Positions 10,904 through 22,435 of a stretch of DNA of 64,000 bases are shown here, one piece after another. The notes beneath the pieces were generated by a model. That model saw nothing but the letters and a program-made list of their open reading frames with translations, was not told the DNA's origin and did no database searches. Location of the stretch: assembly GCA_037952775.1 (NCBI GenBank), contig JBANAY010000003.1:28024001-28088000 (forward strand), given 5' to 3'. Made by a program: the position numbers and the translations under genes. The DNA is from Clonostachys chloroleuca. Lineage: Eukaryota; Ascomycota; Sordariomycetes; Hypocreales; Bionectriaceae. Position 1 is the stretch's first letter. Every line of letters starts with the position of its first letter.

Positions 10904-11631
10904 ATCGTCAGGCGTGCTTCTCGAGGTTTCTCTCGAGAGGGGTTTGGTTTCGTATGCAACCAGCAGGTTGGAGAAAACGAATAGCTGAGGGGACAGGACT
11001 AGATAAAGGTTTCTCAATCAGCCAAAGAGGGACACGTGGCCTCGAATAACAGGCTCTCTTTTCTTTGTAAATAATGTGATATGTGACGTAATTTAGGTAG
11101 GTTCCAGCTGGGCGTGCGTGTGAATTTATGCGTGGTACAATGGCACAAACAGGCGAATGCCTCTACGATAAAGCTGATCGCAGGCTCGCCCGTCTTATTT
11201 TGGAGTAATAGAAACTAACAGTCTGAAAGGGTTTCAGCAATCGCAATTTTACTGGCAAGAATTATCGAGGAAATGAATAACTATTCGATAACCCTCAAAG
11301 ATTGGTGTAGAAAATTGGTAGATAGAGCAACGCCCAGCCCGATGCCAGATCTCACAGTCGGCTGTTGTTGTCGTCATCTTATTCCATGTCGGGGATCACT
11401 AAATAGAGAATCTCTAGGATCCTGTTTGATCTATGACAAAACTTATGCAACCAGTATGCAATCCATATGATGAATGTGCCAATAAGAAGGTGTGAATGAT
11501 GTTTACGGCTGAAGCCTTGTGGCGCCCATAACACCACCACAGAAAAAGTGCAATATTACTTCTGGCGGTGAGAGTTACCCCTCAAGAGAGTCAGCAATTA
11601 GCTCAATTCCATAGGCATCGAAATCGCGCAA

Positions 11632-11900
11632 AAATGCATCTGGACGACCTGCCGTCAGAAGTTTTGATGGGTTCGTTGACTGCCCCTGAACCACATGACC
11701 ATCCAAACACATGCGTCAACAATCTCAGTCAGGCTGGGCTCGTTTGCAGGAAATGGAGCACCGTCTCTGTTTAATGCCTCTACCTCAGAGTTGCACTTCG
11801 CCCCCGCTCGAATGAGCAACCCTCCGGGACTGGCACGAGACGGCTGGCAACCACACAATCGGTCGAATTGCAGTTCTCCTTTAACAGACCAACCTACAAT
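11632..11900 (+). pseudogene. F-box gene remnant
   Basis: Starting at the ATG 11632, the frame reads LDDLPSEVLMGSL and then LSQAGLVCRKW, the two conserved halves of an F-box. A stop (TAA 11772-11774) then interrupts the frame exactly where family members continue with an LYxRVxL strand. The same frame after the stop reads CLYLRVALRP, so the frame itself is preserved. The remainder decays within about 130 bp. The stop could only be bypassed by an intron I cannot place. It is on the opposite strand to the intact F-box gene and is not an obvious copy of it. Confidence 0.5.
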
Positions 11901-11949
11901 GTTAGACATCGAATTCAATGAATGCCAATCCACTGTACCAAGTTTATTT

Positions 11950-12555
11950 TAACGATCGGGTATTTACTTCGCGAATATCAAAAGTTATGGTTTCACAACG
12001 ATACGATCTCTCGCAGTGATCACCTTTTGAGGGGTTAAGGGAATTGCAATACCACCCCACCGCCAGAGTCTATCAAATGAAACAGAGGAATGACATGCAC
12101 ATTTAAACGCTATAGCAAGATTCGCACTTCGTAGGTCCAATTCGTAGCTTCTTGATCGGCCAGCCTCTACCGTCGCTCAAGACCATGCCTTGTTCTTGAC
12201 CAAGGCACCCTCATCTAAAGAAAGAGGCCCCATTGCCGACTCCCACGTATCCGTTCGCCAGATCCATGCCTCCAGCCCTTTTCTGCCAATACACCATCAA
12301 TCGTCCTCTCATCCATCCAAAACTCCATGGTCTTCGTGTCAGATGTCCACTTGCAGGCCGAGATCAGATGCACCCGCGGGGCCCTCTTCGCGTTCCTCGC
12401 GGCAGTAGATGGATCGCCTGACCGATCACCTAATAGATGCGCCAAATGATTGGATGGTGCCTTGAGGGACTTGGGCTTGAGCACCACAGAAAAGACAGAA
12501 TTCATCAAGTAAGAGTCCCAGATAGTTCCTGGAAACCGTATAGTATACCGTCAAA
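11950..12555. other. Intergenic, no supported gene
   Basis: Small overlapping frames only. A short perfect inverted repeat GCCTTG...CAAGGC (12187-12206) was seen; it may be a weak 3' structure and has no clear role. Confidence 0.4.
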
Positions 12556-14858
12556 TCATTGCCAACGCGGGAAGCAACGGCTCATTTCCAGCGGTAGTAT
12601 CCCAAACCAACGGGATCCAAGAACGGGCTCCCACATCGCCAAGAGCGTGCGGAACTCAGCAGCGAACGGAGCGACAGACACATCAGCGGGCGTGTAGGTC
12701 TCCCCTGCCAACTTCTCGTGCGTGATCTCAGCCGGGGGAGGTCCCCGCGCGAGTCCAGGATAACATACCACCACAGGGCGCAGCCAGTGTCGCCGACAGC
12801 CAGTGCAGCGGGTATCCGAGCGACGCGACGTGGACAATCAGGTGAAGGAATGCCGTGAGGTTGAGGGGTGCGAGGACACCCACGGGGTGAAATCGCACGT
12901 GGGGGTATGACAAACACAACTTGAGGAAGTGGGAATGGAGCCAGTGTTCGAGTTCAAGCCGTGTCATGCGGGCATTGGCCGGCAAAATTGATGTAGGAAG
13001 GCTGGTGCGATGCCATTCAAATCCTGATACCATGACGATGCCCCCGGGGCCGACTCGCATCCCATGATACTCCTCCTCTATCGCTTTGAAGCTCTGGATG
13101 AGAGGTGTGGAAATGGGACTCGATTGTCGCGCGGTCGCTGAGGAGGAGATATTCTGCAAGGAACTGGTCATGCGTAAGCCAAGCGGGAGTGTTTCGCAAG
13201 ACGTAAGACCTGAGCAGAGATTTGCCCTCCTCATAGAGTAGGGGAATACCGTGTAGGGAGGTTGTAAGGGAAGCGCCAACATAGTCACTAGGAAACATCA
13301 ATTAGCTCATGTTGCCCATAGAATACTTAGATTTAGTCCTTGGGATCTTACGGAATGTTACTCAGGTCAATATTCTCAAAAGTGTCAGGGAGCTTGCTCG
13401 GGTCCAGCTTCTTGACGGGTTTCTGGTCGAGTTGAAGTAAGCCATGTCGTAGTCGCTCCAGGACATCATTCATCTCACCAAGGACCACTTCAATCACGAT
13501 ACCAGATTTGAGGCAAGAGAGAGATGACCCAACCAGATTGAAGAAGTTATAAATGTATGAAAGCAGCCAGGGGGCCATTGGACAGCTTGGGGTGGGATAC
13601 TCGAGTACAATTCCGAGGCAATTTGGTGAGGAGACCAGGAGATGTCAGGCTGCCCCGTCGCTCGGTCCTCTCTCTTGAGTTAAAACTCCAAACCAATGAT
13701 GGTGACGTTGGGCTTCCAGTTTGAATCGAGATAGTCGTCGAGAACTTTGCGATTCTTTTTGGTCTTCTTCTTGCGATACGCGTTGTGAATTTCAGCCAGG
13801 CGAGGCGCGTGGTTTTGCATAAGATGCGCTGGTGGCGGTATGATATAGATGTCATCGAAGCTCTGGGTGTCAAGATCATACTTCCCGCATCCGGGAGGTA
13901 CCTTGCCACTCTCTGGCTCCAAATCTCCAAGTAAGGCAGACTGCTCCATTTCGCGGATCTCACGTTCACGCGATAAATTACGCCTGAGTGCGGCCGTTGT
14001 ATACCATGGCTCGGGTGGCTGCTGCCACTCCTTCAGTACGCGGGCAATTTCTTGGCGGGCAGGCTCTGGGATATAAAATATGCCCATTATGTTACTGGAG
14101 AGATCTTCCAGCTCGGCGATGACGGCTGCCATGGCTCCGTGGAGGAGGTCAGATGCCCATGAGGGCATTAGCTGCCCCGCGAATACGTAGGATATCGCAA
14201 TATTCGTCTCCTCCCTTTGTTCCACGGTCTGGGTCTGAGTATCGAACAGCATACGGAAGATGAGCAGATCACAAGTAAAAACAGTAGCCTTCAAATCCAC
14301 AAGAGTAAGGTGAAGCTTCCTCTTGGGCGGTTTCAGCCCTGACGAGACGGCAGCAATGACCATGGTAGCGAAGAGGAGTCGAGCATCACCGATGCCGCAG
14401 CAGAAACAAGCCAGATCCTTGCCATTTCTAAGCTAACTCTCTGTGAGGAACGAACGCGCATCGTCATGTCCGACTGAGTAAAACTCAGGCTCATCTTGCC
14501 TGTACGGTTTAAAGCATCGGATGACCAGTGCGCCTTGTATCAGTCAAGCCTAAGCAACGGGCAGATTGACATACAAGACTGTTCTATAACGTGAAACACG
14601 ATCAAGCAACTTCTTGCGCGTCGACAGAAGGCTTGATGGAGACTGCGGGCTGATGGAGGCCCTGGCCGACAATGGTTCGAGCGTCTTACGTGCTTCCCCA
14701 GAAGTTCTTTGGGATAGAACATCATTAGCTTCGTCTGCCTTGTTGTAGAAGAGCAGTGGGCTTGCAGAGTCGGATCCGGGTCTTGTCAGCGGATGCTTCA
14801 CCGCCATCTTTCTCAAGCAGCAATAACGAAGCTCTACAGGTATCAGCAAACTTGCCAT
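12556..14858 (-). pseudogene. DUF4470-type (DNAAF3 N-terminal-like) protein, broken gene
   Basis: Minus-strand pieces match one family in order. They are: FYSVGHDDARSFLTES (about 14480-14436); CCGIGDARLLFATM with KRKLHLTLVDLKA (14400-14270), the DUF4470 signature; LEYPTPSCPMAPW (about 13600); FENIDLSNIP joined across a clear intron (13288-13351) to DYVGASLTTSLHGIPLL; and SPHV..LNLTAFLHLIVH..GYPLHWLS (about 12850). A second in-phase intron (12705-12768) leads to SVAPFAAEFRTLLAMWEPVLG and the stop at 12556. A further intron (14500-14574) fits the 5' end. Breaks: an in-frame TAG at 14433-14435 inside conserved sequence, no legal junction between the TAA at 13680 and the exon at about 13600, and a frameshift near 13060. 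The TAG could be removed by a longer alternative intron (14428-14574) at the cost of conserved residues. Function of the family in fungi is not known. Start is uncertain. Confidence 0.55.
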
Positions 14859-16177
14859 GCTCAGCGAGCTCTTAATATACAGCGGCTAGATTCGACAATG
14901 GCCGCGCATCACAGGGGCAATGCGGGAAGCTTCCAGATATGCAGTTTCAGCCGATGGTCGTTGGTTAGCAATTGATGATATCATGGCCTCTATTTCGGAT
15001 CATCGCCATACTTTGCCTGAGTTTGCCATGCTTGTACAGATTGTTGCCGCGCTGACGAGCTTCATCTGCTGCTGTATTAAGGGGGGAGTTCCTGATCCCA
15101 TGATGCTGGTAGTGATTGCCACCTCTCTCAAGACTTGCAGATTGACCAAGCGCAGCAAGATTTCTTCGTCCTTCTTTGCTAATATTTTTTGTTGTTTTTC
15201 CAAAACACGAGAATACCCCTGAGCTCGGATTTTAGTGGTAGCGAAGCCGTGTTGGAAAAAGCAATCATGCGTTTTGTTGTTTCCCAGTCAAGATTGGCCA
15301 GTCCACCACAATCTTTTAGCCCGTATTTAACCCCTACAGTAACATTGTAATAGAAGACGTTGATACTGAAGTATCAACCAAAGCCAAAAAGATAGTTTCC
15401 ACAGTAGCGCATCATACAAAGCGATTAGAAAAGTAGTGATTACCGCTACTACAGCTATTATGAGATGAAAACGATTCGGTATATGGCACATACAAGCTCA
15501 ATTTTGCTGTTGCGATGGAAGGATTTGTTTGTTTGTTACCTGCTGCTTGTCAAGATTTCCAATTGATGCTTACCCTAAAGCTCAATCAAGCGTTCCCTAA
15601 GGCTGCACCATGAGCATCGTGCAAAAGCGTCGGTACTAACAATAGGAAATTTTCTTTAATAAGTAAATCAGTGTTCTCGGTAAAACTAAAACCAAAGAAT
15701 AGTTATCAACCGGGCACTCAATACCCCATTCAGCGAAATTCATACCGCCTGACGTAGATTGGCTGTTGGATATGTGCCTGGAGATTTTGTTAAGCTCTAC
15801 CCATAAGTGCTCTAAAAGGGTTCTATCTTAGATTACAGATTGCCTCGAAGCTTTACTATATGCCATCATGTACGCGAGAGAGGGAAAGATTCACCAATCT
15901 GTGTCCCTTCGAGATGTTGTAGCACTGACAGATCTCACCTCTTGGTATCGGTGAGCATTTCCTAAACGGGATATGTCGATGGCACCAAGGAGGGGCAGTC
16001 AGACCAAGCCAGATTTTAGCGCCAAGAGCGATGATATCATTAATCAACACGCGTTGACACGCTATATAAAGATGGCGCGCCGGTATCCTTTGGCTTTGAT
16101 TTATCATTCAGTCAACCGAATAGGACTTTTGACGTGCTACAACTAAAGCATCGCCTACCAATTGATCAATCTCGAGA
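14859..16177. other. Intergenic, no supported gene
   Basis: AT-richer sequence with short frames only (14920-15222 the longest), none with a domain. A TATATAAA-like element (CTATATAAAG, about 16060-16070) lies about 110 bp before the gene at 16178 and probably serves it. Confidence 0.4.
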
Positions 16178-17179
16178 ATGGATTACGCCAGCCACAACCC
16201 GTACAGTGCTCGTCCCCGAAGCTATGATGGTTACGAGAATTACATGCCCCCGTCTGGGCCGCCACCAGGCGCTATGATGAATGCCCCTACAGGAGTGAAT
16301 CACAGTGGCTGGGCACCTCCTCAACACCAAAGCCAGCATCTCAACCCGTGGCAGCATGGCCAGCCACAAGTACCTCAGAGACCACAATCAATGTCTTCAT
16401 ACTCCAACAATGCGAACCAGAACCAATATCAACACCGCCCGCCCAACTACCAGCAGGGATATGCTCATCCACCTCCTCCAGGCCACCCACCTGGCAGTGC
16501 CGGACAATACCAGTCGATCCCATTCCACCGCCCACAAATAGGCTTCACGGCCCTCCCCCAAAGGTTTCACATCTGGAACTTCATGAAGGGCAGCACGAGC
16601 TACCTCCAGCTCGGCGCCGAGCTCTTTGGCCCTGTCGCATACTCGTGCAAGCTTCGCGGATCCGCCAAGCTGGAGGTCACGGCCGGCTCGGCCGAGCAAG
16701 CCGTCATCGCCTCTGCCAATTCGAAGAGCACTTTCAGCTCGAAAAGCTGGTTGATGTTTGAGAACCACAAGGTCCTCCTCATCCCAGAAAACAACTACAA
16801 GACTTACTTTCTCGATGTCCCCGTCGCCGGCAATCGATTGGAGAAGTGTGAATGGCGGAAGATGGGCTCATTGGGGCTGCTAGGGAAGCTTCTCGGAGCC
16901 GGAAGCGGTGCAGCTCCTCAGCCCAGAGGTTGGGAGTTGGTGACTGCCGGCGCACCCGCGGGAACCGCGGCTGCCGAACCGCTAGTCAGGATGGTTTATC
17001 AGGGAGGGTCGATGATGGAGAAGAACTCGCACCTGTACACGTTTGAGTGGCAGGGGCGAGCGCTGAGGGGCGGCATGGGTGATGTCTTCACGGCGGTTGT
17101 TATCGTAAGCGCCCTGCAGATCATGCATACGGAGTACATCACCAAGATTGCGAAGAGCGTTGGTGCAGCAGCAGGATGA
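16178..17179 (+). CDS. Protein of unknown function, Pro/Gln-rich N-terminus and compact C-terminal domain
   Basis: Single exon, 333 residues. Residues 1 to about 115 are low-complexity, rich in Pro, Gln, Asn, Tyr and His (PPPGAMM, NQNQYQH, PPPPGHPPG), as in disordered regions of cytosolic or membrane-associated proteins. Residues about 125-325 look folded: FHIWNFMKGSTSYLQLGAEL, then YSCKLRGSAKLEVTAG, VLLIPENNYKTYFLDVP, HLYTFEWQGRALRGG and a C-terminal hydrophobic helix (FTAVVIVSALQIMHTEYI). Alternating strands followed by one buried helix are reminiscent of the tubby-C/LURP-one/scramblase fold, but this is a guess from pattern only. There is no signal peptide. Base composition becomes clearly GC-rich in the C-terminal half, as expected for a real exon. 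Confidence 0.6.
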   Translation: MDYASHNPYSARPRSYDGYENYMPPSGPPPGAMMNAPTGVNHSGWAPPQHQSQHLNPWQHGQPQVPQRPQSMSSYSNNANQNQYQHRPPNYQQGYAHPPPPGHPPGSAGQYQSIPFHRPQIGFTALPQRFHIWNFMKGSTSYLQLGAELFGPVAYSCKLRGSAKLEVTAGSAEQAVIASANSKSTFSSKSWLMFENHKVLLIPENNYKTYFLDVPVAGNRLEKCEWRKMGSLGLLGKLLGAGSGAAPQPRGWELVTAGAPAGTAAAEPLVRMVYQGGSMMEKNSHLYTFEWQGRALRGGMGDVFTAVVIVSALQIMHTEYITKIAKSVGAAAG

Positions 17180-17595
17180 GAAGGAGAGGGAAGGAGGACT
17201 GTATATATTTGAATAATGAATCACAATGAAATTCAGAGCATGTTTAGGATACGTACTTGGTGGCTCGGCAACTGAACGGCGACTTTCAAGAACCATTTCC
17301 ACGAACAATTACTACACCTTGGAAAGATCTAAGATTTCTGGCTTATGGAGGCCTAGACCTGAGTTGTCACAGGCGCAACTCATAGTCAAACTTGGTAATC
17401 TCGCTTATGCTAGTCTGCCACAGTCCGACGGGGTTGTCCTGAAACATGAACGCCTGCAACCAAACTCCGCCGGGGGGGGGGGGGGGGGGGGAGAAGGTTA
17501 TAAAACCACTCTGATCGTTCTTGTTTTTCATTCAATATCCACTCTCTTTCAGCCGATATTCGTTTTAACTTTGAGCTCTGTTGCTCGCTTTCAAA
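17180..17595. promoter_or_regulatory. Promoter region of the AA9 gene, with a 20-G run and TATA box
   Basis: A run of 20 G (17472-17491) is followed seven bases later by TTATAAAA (17498-17505), about 91 bp before the AA9 ATG at 17596. The leader between them is pyrimidine-rich and ends CAAA before ATG. The G run could form a quadruplex or be variable in length; it is also a place where sequence length is unreliable. Confidence 0.5.
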
Positions 17596-18626
17596 ATGAG
17601 GGTCAACTTCTCCACTGTGATTGCACTTCTCACGAGCGCCACGCCGGCCGTTCACGCTCACTACTTCTTCGACGTTCTCGTTATCGACGGTGTTGAGAGC
17701 AAACATATCGAATATGTTCGCGAGAACACCAGGGAGATCAAGTACATGCCCACAAAATTCATCAACACCTTCGACAACTTGACTCCCTTGTCGACCGATT
17801 TTCGATGCAACCTTGGTGCTGGGTCCGGCAGTTCCACTAACGTAGCCAAAGTTGCTCCTGGCACACCGCTTGCTTTCAAGCTCGCCGTCGGTGCAACCAT
17901 GCAGCACCCGGGACCGGCATTTGTCTACATGTCAAAGGCCCCAGGTGATGTCAAGGAATATGCCGGCGATGGGGACTGGTTCAAGATCCATCAAGAGGGT
18001 ATATGCAATGACGGACCAGTTACAACTAGTGCGTGGTGCACATGGGACAAGGACCGCATCAGCTTTCAAATTCCCACGGACACACCGGCTGGCCAATACC
18101 TGGTGCGAGTTGAACATGTTGGTGAGTTGTAACCCTGCAATAGCATATCATCTCCTTTCCGGTCTCCGTTCCTAAATAAACATCAGGTCTCCACGGTGCC
18201 CATGCCGGCGAGGCGGAATTCTTCTATGCTTGTGGTCAGATCGAGGTTACTGGAAATGGCTCTGGAGTTCCGGGTCCAATGGTGAAGTTCCCTGGAGCGT
18301 ACCAGCCTAAAGATGCCTCTTGGAACTTTGGGGTATATGGCACTGACAGGGACTTCCCCTTCCCTGAGCCTGCTGTTTGGACTAGTGGCGATTCCGGCGC
18401 TGGAAGCAATACTATACAGCCAACATCTACGGCCGCAGTTCCGGTTTCTAGCCAGACTCCGGTTTCTAGCCAGACTCACGTCACTAGTGCGACTTCGGCC
18501 ACTCAGGCTTCGTTCTCCAGCCAGACTCCGGTTTCCAGTCAGACTCCAGTCACTGGGGGAAATAATGCTGGGAAGCCTTCAAAATGCAGTGCTAAGAAAC
18601 ACCGCAAGAGAGCACATGCTCACTAA
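17596..18626 (+). CDS. AA9 (GH61) lytic polysaccharide monooxygenase, secreted
   Basis: Two exons, 17596-18121 and 18187-18626, with a 65-bp intron (GTGAGT...CAG); 321 residues. A 21-residue signal peptide ends AVHA, so the mature protein begins with His22, as required for the copper histidine brace. The second brace His is His104 in TMQHPGP, matching the family HxGP motif. YVRENTREIKY and WCTWDKDRISFQIPTDTPAGQYLVRVEH are typical AA9 segments. Near residues 185-196 the family motif with Gln and the axial Tyr appears as AEFFYACGQIEV; aligned on the Cys, the Tyr position is Phe188 and the Gln position is Glu186. The C-terminus is a Ser/Thr-rich linker with SSQTPV repeats and a basic tail (KKHRKRAHAH) instead of a cellulose-binding module. 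The role would be oxidative cleavage of cellulose or hemicellulose outside the cell, if the altered site is active. Confidence 0.88.
18435..18556 (+). repeat. SSQTPV-coding minisatellite in the AA9 tail
   Basis: Units of 18 bp close to CCGGTTTCTAGCCAGACT occur twice in tandem (about 18438-18473) and twice more, diverged, near 18519-18550. They encode Ser/Thr/Gln linker repeats and are likely to vary in copy number between strains. Confidence 0.6.
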
Positions 18627-21600
18627 GGCCAGTGGCAGTCATCACGGATTCAACTTGTACATTATCGACTTTTCTTCGATAATCTTTCATGGTCCTAGAT
18701 ACATCCCCTTCTCTGTACATATATGCAAGCCTTTTCATTGACACGCGAGGAGGAACACGAAATCTTTTGCCAGGGGCAGAAACAACCTTCTTTGCAAAAT
18801 TGTGGTTTCAAATTGGCTGAGCACTCCGATTGATCGACTGAGTCAAAGGCCGTCGAAAGAGGTCATAAATCATAAATTGACAGAGCTTACGCGTGGAATG
18901 AATGAATCTGGCCCTCCAAGTGATCGACTGGTGGGGGTGTCAATGGGCGAATCCCCTCCTGGTATTTAAATTGAAACGTAGTCCTAAGACTCAGACTAGA
19001 CCAGAGCTGACATCCCTCACCGGGCTTACACGTGAGGAAGCGGGAGACTCTCCGGTGGAGTGGCTATTTTGTTTAATCGAGATGTGCTGGGGCAAACAGT
19101 GAAACCCACCATTCGCCGTCAACTCGCCATCATTTTCAAACTTCCTACCACTCAGGGGATCTGAAAGCTTGGTCTTCGCCTCATCTTAGATGGCATCCAT
19201 CTTAGGAGAAGATTGGAAAGAGATGGGCTTCGCTAACAAGCTGTAAATAGCCGATCCCACAGGTATAGATGAAAGTATACCCGACTGTCAGGAAGACTGG
19301 CGGCGATGAAGAAGACTCGGGAATGACGGAGATCAGTAGATGCAGTCGCTATCTCAAGTTTTCACTAGAGAAAATATAGTAAATTGAGTACTAAAGATAT
19401 CAGAGCTACTATGCTGACTTTTTTAGTTGTCGGAAACACCATCACCCGTGCTGGCCAAAAATATATTTGCGAATGGTAAATGAAGCTACCTGGGCTTGTG
19501 CCCAGGGGTGCTTTTGGAAGCTGGTAAACTGGCTAGGCCAGTTGAAATACAAGGCTATACCGCATTGCCGGCCATGCTGACAGAAATCATGTCATGTATT
19601 AAGCGTCAAGGAGGGTTTGGGAAGAAACGCCCGGCTTACATGTTTTAAGGACGTATCGCGACGCGCCGTATGCGCCCCAATGATATAGACAGGTAGGTCT
19701 TTTGGAGTTTACGCCCCTTTTTTACAATATAAGGATAAGGTGGGGATTGAAGACCTGTCATTTTTGTAGGGGCTGAACAATGCAGGCCACTATGGAGTAG
19801 ATATCAGTTGAATTGCACTGCCCGAGTAAGCTGGCATGATCCCCGATGACCTATGTCTCCCACATCTCCGCCTTGCTTTCTCCATCAGAGTAACTCAACC
19901 ACCTGGTTTTATATAGGTCTTCGTACGCCTTGCCCACAAGCGGTTGTTCTGGAACCCAGCGTAATAAATGGTCGGAGTTCCTCGGTCACGCGCCAGCAGG
20001 CACTGCAAGGCTCGGAAGTTGACGGTATGGAACCCTGAATCCTTTATTTACAGGCTTTTTCGCGCATGATCTTCAGTGCGACGGAAGTGGCCCACCTGCA
20101 GCGCGTGTCGTAGAAAGGGTCCCACTTGCCCGGGAGCTTTGAGTCTATTCCAGTTTGTGCCTTATGACCCCGGACACTCCCCAGATGGGGCAGCCTTGGA
20201 CGAACAACTTGATGAAGCGCGGAATACCCCGATTGTAACCAGCTAGGATCGATGGCTATCGTAGCACAGTTCCCGCTCAGGTCAGCTGGCACATATGCAT
20301 GCAAATCGGCGAGGCCGTGAATCTGAGCCGTGGCCATCTAATCTGCCAGTTGAACTCAGTGCACCTCTCCGTTCACTTGCCGACCGTGTTTCCGCCCGTC
20401 TGGTTCATAACCTCGCCAATCCGGAAGTCAAGACCTTTATTGCCAAGTTCGAATCTCAAATTTCTTTCCCAGGCGGACGGCAGAGCATCCAGGACTCTGC
20501 CGCTCTGCCGCCCTTCTATGTACTGTCTCGGCTAGATTACGAGAGAACAAGGTAGCAACTGGTATTACGGGTACGCCTATGTACTAGCATACACTTCGAA
20601 GCCTCATCCACATCTTACGAACAGGCAAAGCATTCACAATAGGAACTGTGGCCTCCATGGTCTTACTCCATCGAGGAGAAGAATTAGCCGACCCTGGCGA
20701 GAGAAATGACCTTCGTATTCGAGGGATAGTGAGCCTCTTGTCGCGGATTAGGCTAGTAGAGTACGATGAATTTGGTGCGAGCATTATCAGCGATACATAC
20801 GGGCTGTTGGTTAGTGGTGCCTCTGCCCTCTTCTCCCTGTGGACAACGAACTGCTAACAGTACATCCACCTTCCTTATAATATCATGACGGGTTGGACGA
20901 ACGTCATTATCGATCCACTTTGGACAAAGACTGTTGTGTCCTGCATGGTTAATCGCATAGGCATACAACACTTGTAAGCTCTCGTTGAGTTAATCATAAA
21001 CTGGTACCATCAGACTTGCTCCAGTCTCCCAGTCATTCTCTAGGAATCCCGTGACAAAAGTAATTCAATGCTGTCCATAACAGAGAGGGTCCATAGGATA
21101 TGTACGGAAACAACAAAACATTCTTCTGAGCTCTTTTACTTGATGCTGGGGACGGGGAATGTGATAGAGAAGGCAGATCCCGATTCACCATCTGGGACGG
21201 TTTATATTTTCGCTTCAGCATTCGTAGCGCAAAGTCTTATCCACTTCGTTTGTTTCTGGCTCTATGTCTGGCGCCTCTACTACGAGTGGACTTCCCTGAA
21301 TAACCTCCCCAACCAGGAAGTGATTTGTACTGAAGTGACGGCTATATGCAACGAGGTCTGGAAATCTACTCCTGTTTTAGATCAAATTGGATTTTTCCGT
21401 TCGGCACTGTCACAAGCTATTCTACCACGGACAGCTCTGCTTCTAACTGTGGAATTAGATAACACCCAAATACACATCAGACATATTTGAAAAGCTTGAT
21501 CATGATCGCAGACTGAGGCCTCGGCCTCGAGATTTGCTAGAGAGGGATTTTCTGCAACAAGTCGAAGGAATACTGGGCTTCATCAAAGGTAGACAAGATA

Positions 21601-22435
21601 AATGACGGATCTCTTGGAAGCAAATAAGGGTTGAATCAAGGAGTTGTTGATACGAGACACAGATCAGAAGGCTGATTGAGAAACTCGAAATCATGCAATG
21701 ATCTAGTTATCTCTTTGATTATGTACAAGTATGGGATGATAAATACTAGAAGCGAAACATTCATAAACCGGAGATATCCAAATGGATAATTTGTCCACTT
21801 GATCATTTTGTATCGGAAATTACCCTCAAATCATACTCAAGCTAACATGAGTATCTTTCATGCTGGACGATCGAGTAGGAGAGAAAATTTAGTTATCTGC
21901 AGTAAGTGCGAAGGCCGTCCCCATAGTCCTAGGTCATGTCAGAATACCTGTTGAGCAAGACCCTCCGCAGATAAACCCAAGAGTTAGCATGCCTAGCTCG
22001 GTATTTCGACCGTACATAGCAATGACAACTTGACCAACTAGGCCCACGTCAGGTTACGGGATAGAGTTTGGGTATAAAGTTAAACAGCAGTGGAAGATGC
22101 CAGAACCCGACAACTCAATACAATGAATACGAAAGGTCCAAAAAAGCTTCGCTAGCCCAAGGCTGCAGTCACGCGAAAGAAGATTCTATAAACCTTCATA
22201 CCGACGACTCACTTGCCGTTAGGACGAGCTGCTCGTCAAATGACTATTTAAGCCACCCTCTTTCACCTGACCTCTTGTCTTACGCGAATCCAAACAGTTC
22301 GGAACACCATACTCAAGTCAACCAACTCAGTGAGTACCAGTAGCCCCTTGGCCAGAGCACTGCCACTGACACATCCGCAGCGTTCGTTATTTATCCCGAC
22401 GATCAGGACATATCATACCAAGAAACTGGATCTCA
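18627..22435. other. Long gene-poor stretch
   Basis: No frame over about 140 codons. Frames at 20044-20337 (minus), 20295-20555 (plus), 20753-20971 (minus) and 21068-21490 (plus) read somewhat protein-like but show no recognisable domain and cannot be joined by good introns. They may be decayed genes, and I do not annotate them as coding. A single GGTGGGGGTGTCA at about 18929 resembles the left-end motif with one extra base. Confidence 0.45.

Noticed and set aside
7279..18626. A secondary-metabolite cluster built around the acyltransferase
   Set aside because: No polyketide synthase, NRPS, terpene synthase, P450 or cluster regulator lies in this part of the window; the neighbours are F-box, decayed and cell-wall genes.
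20044..21490. Cluster of short frames on both strands reading somewhat protein-like
   Set aside because: No recognisable domain, no joining introns with good signals, and overlapping opposite strands; left as gene-poor sequence.
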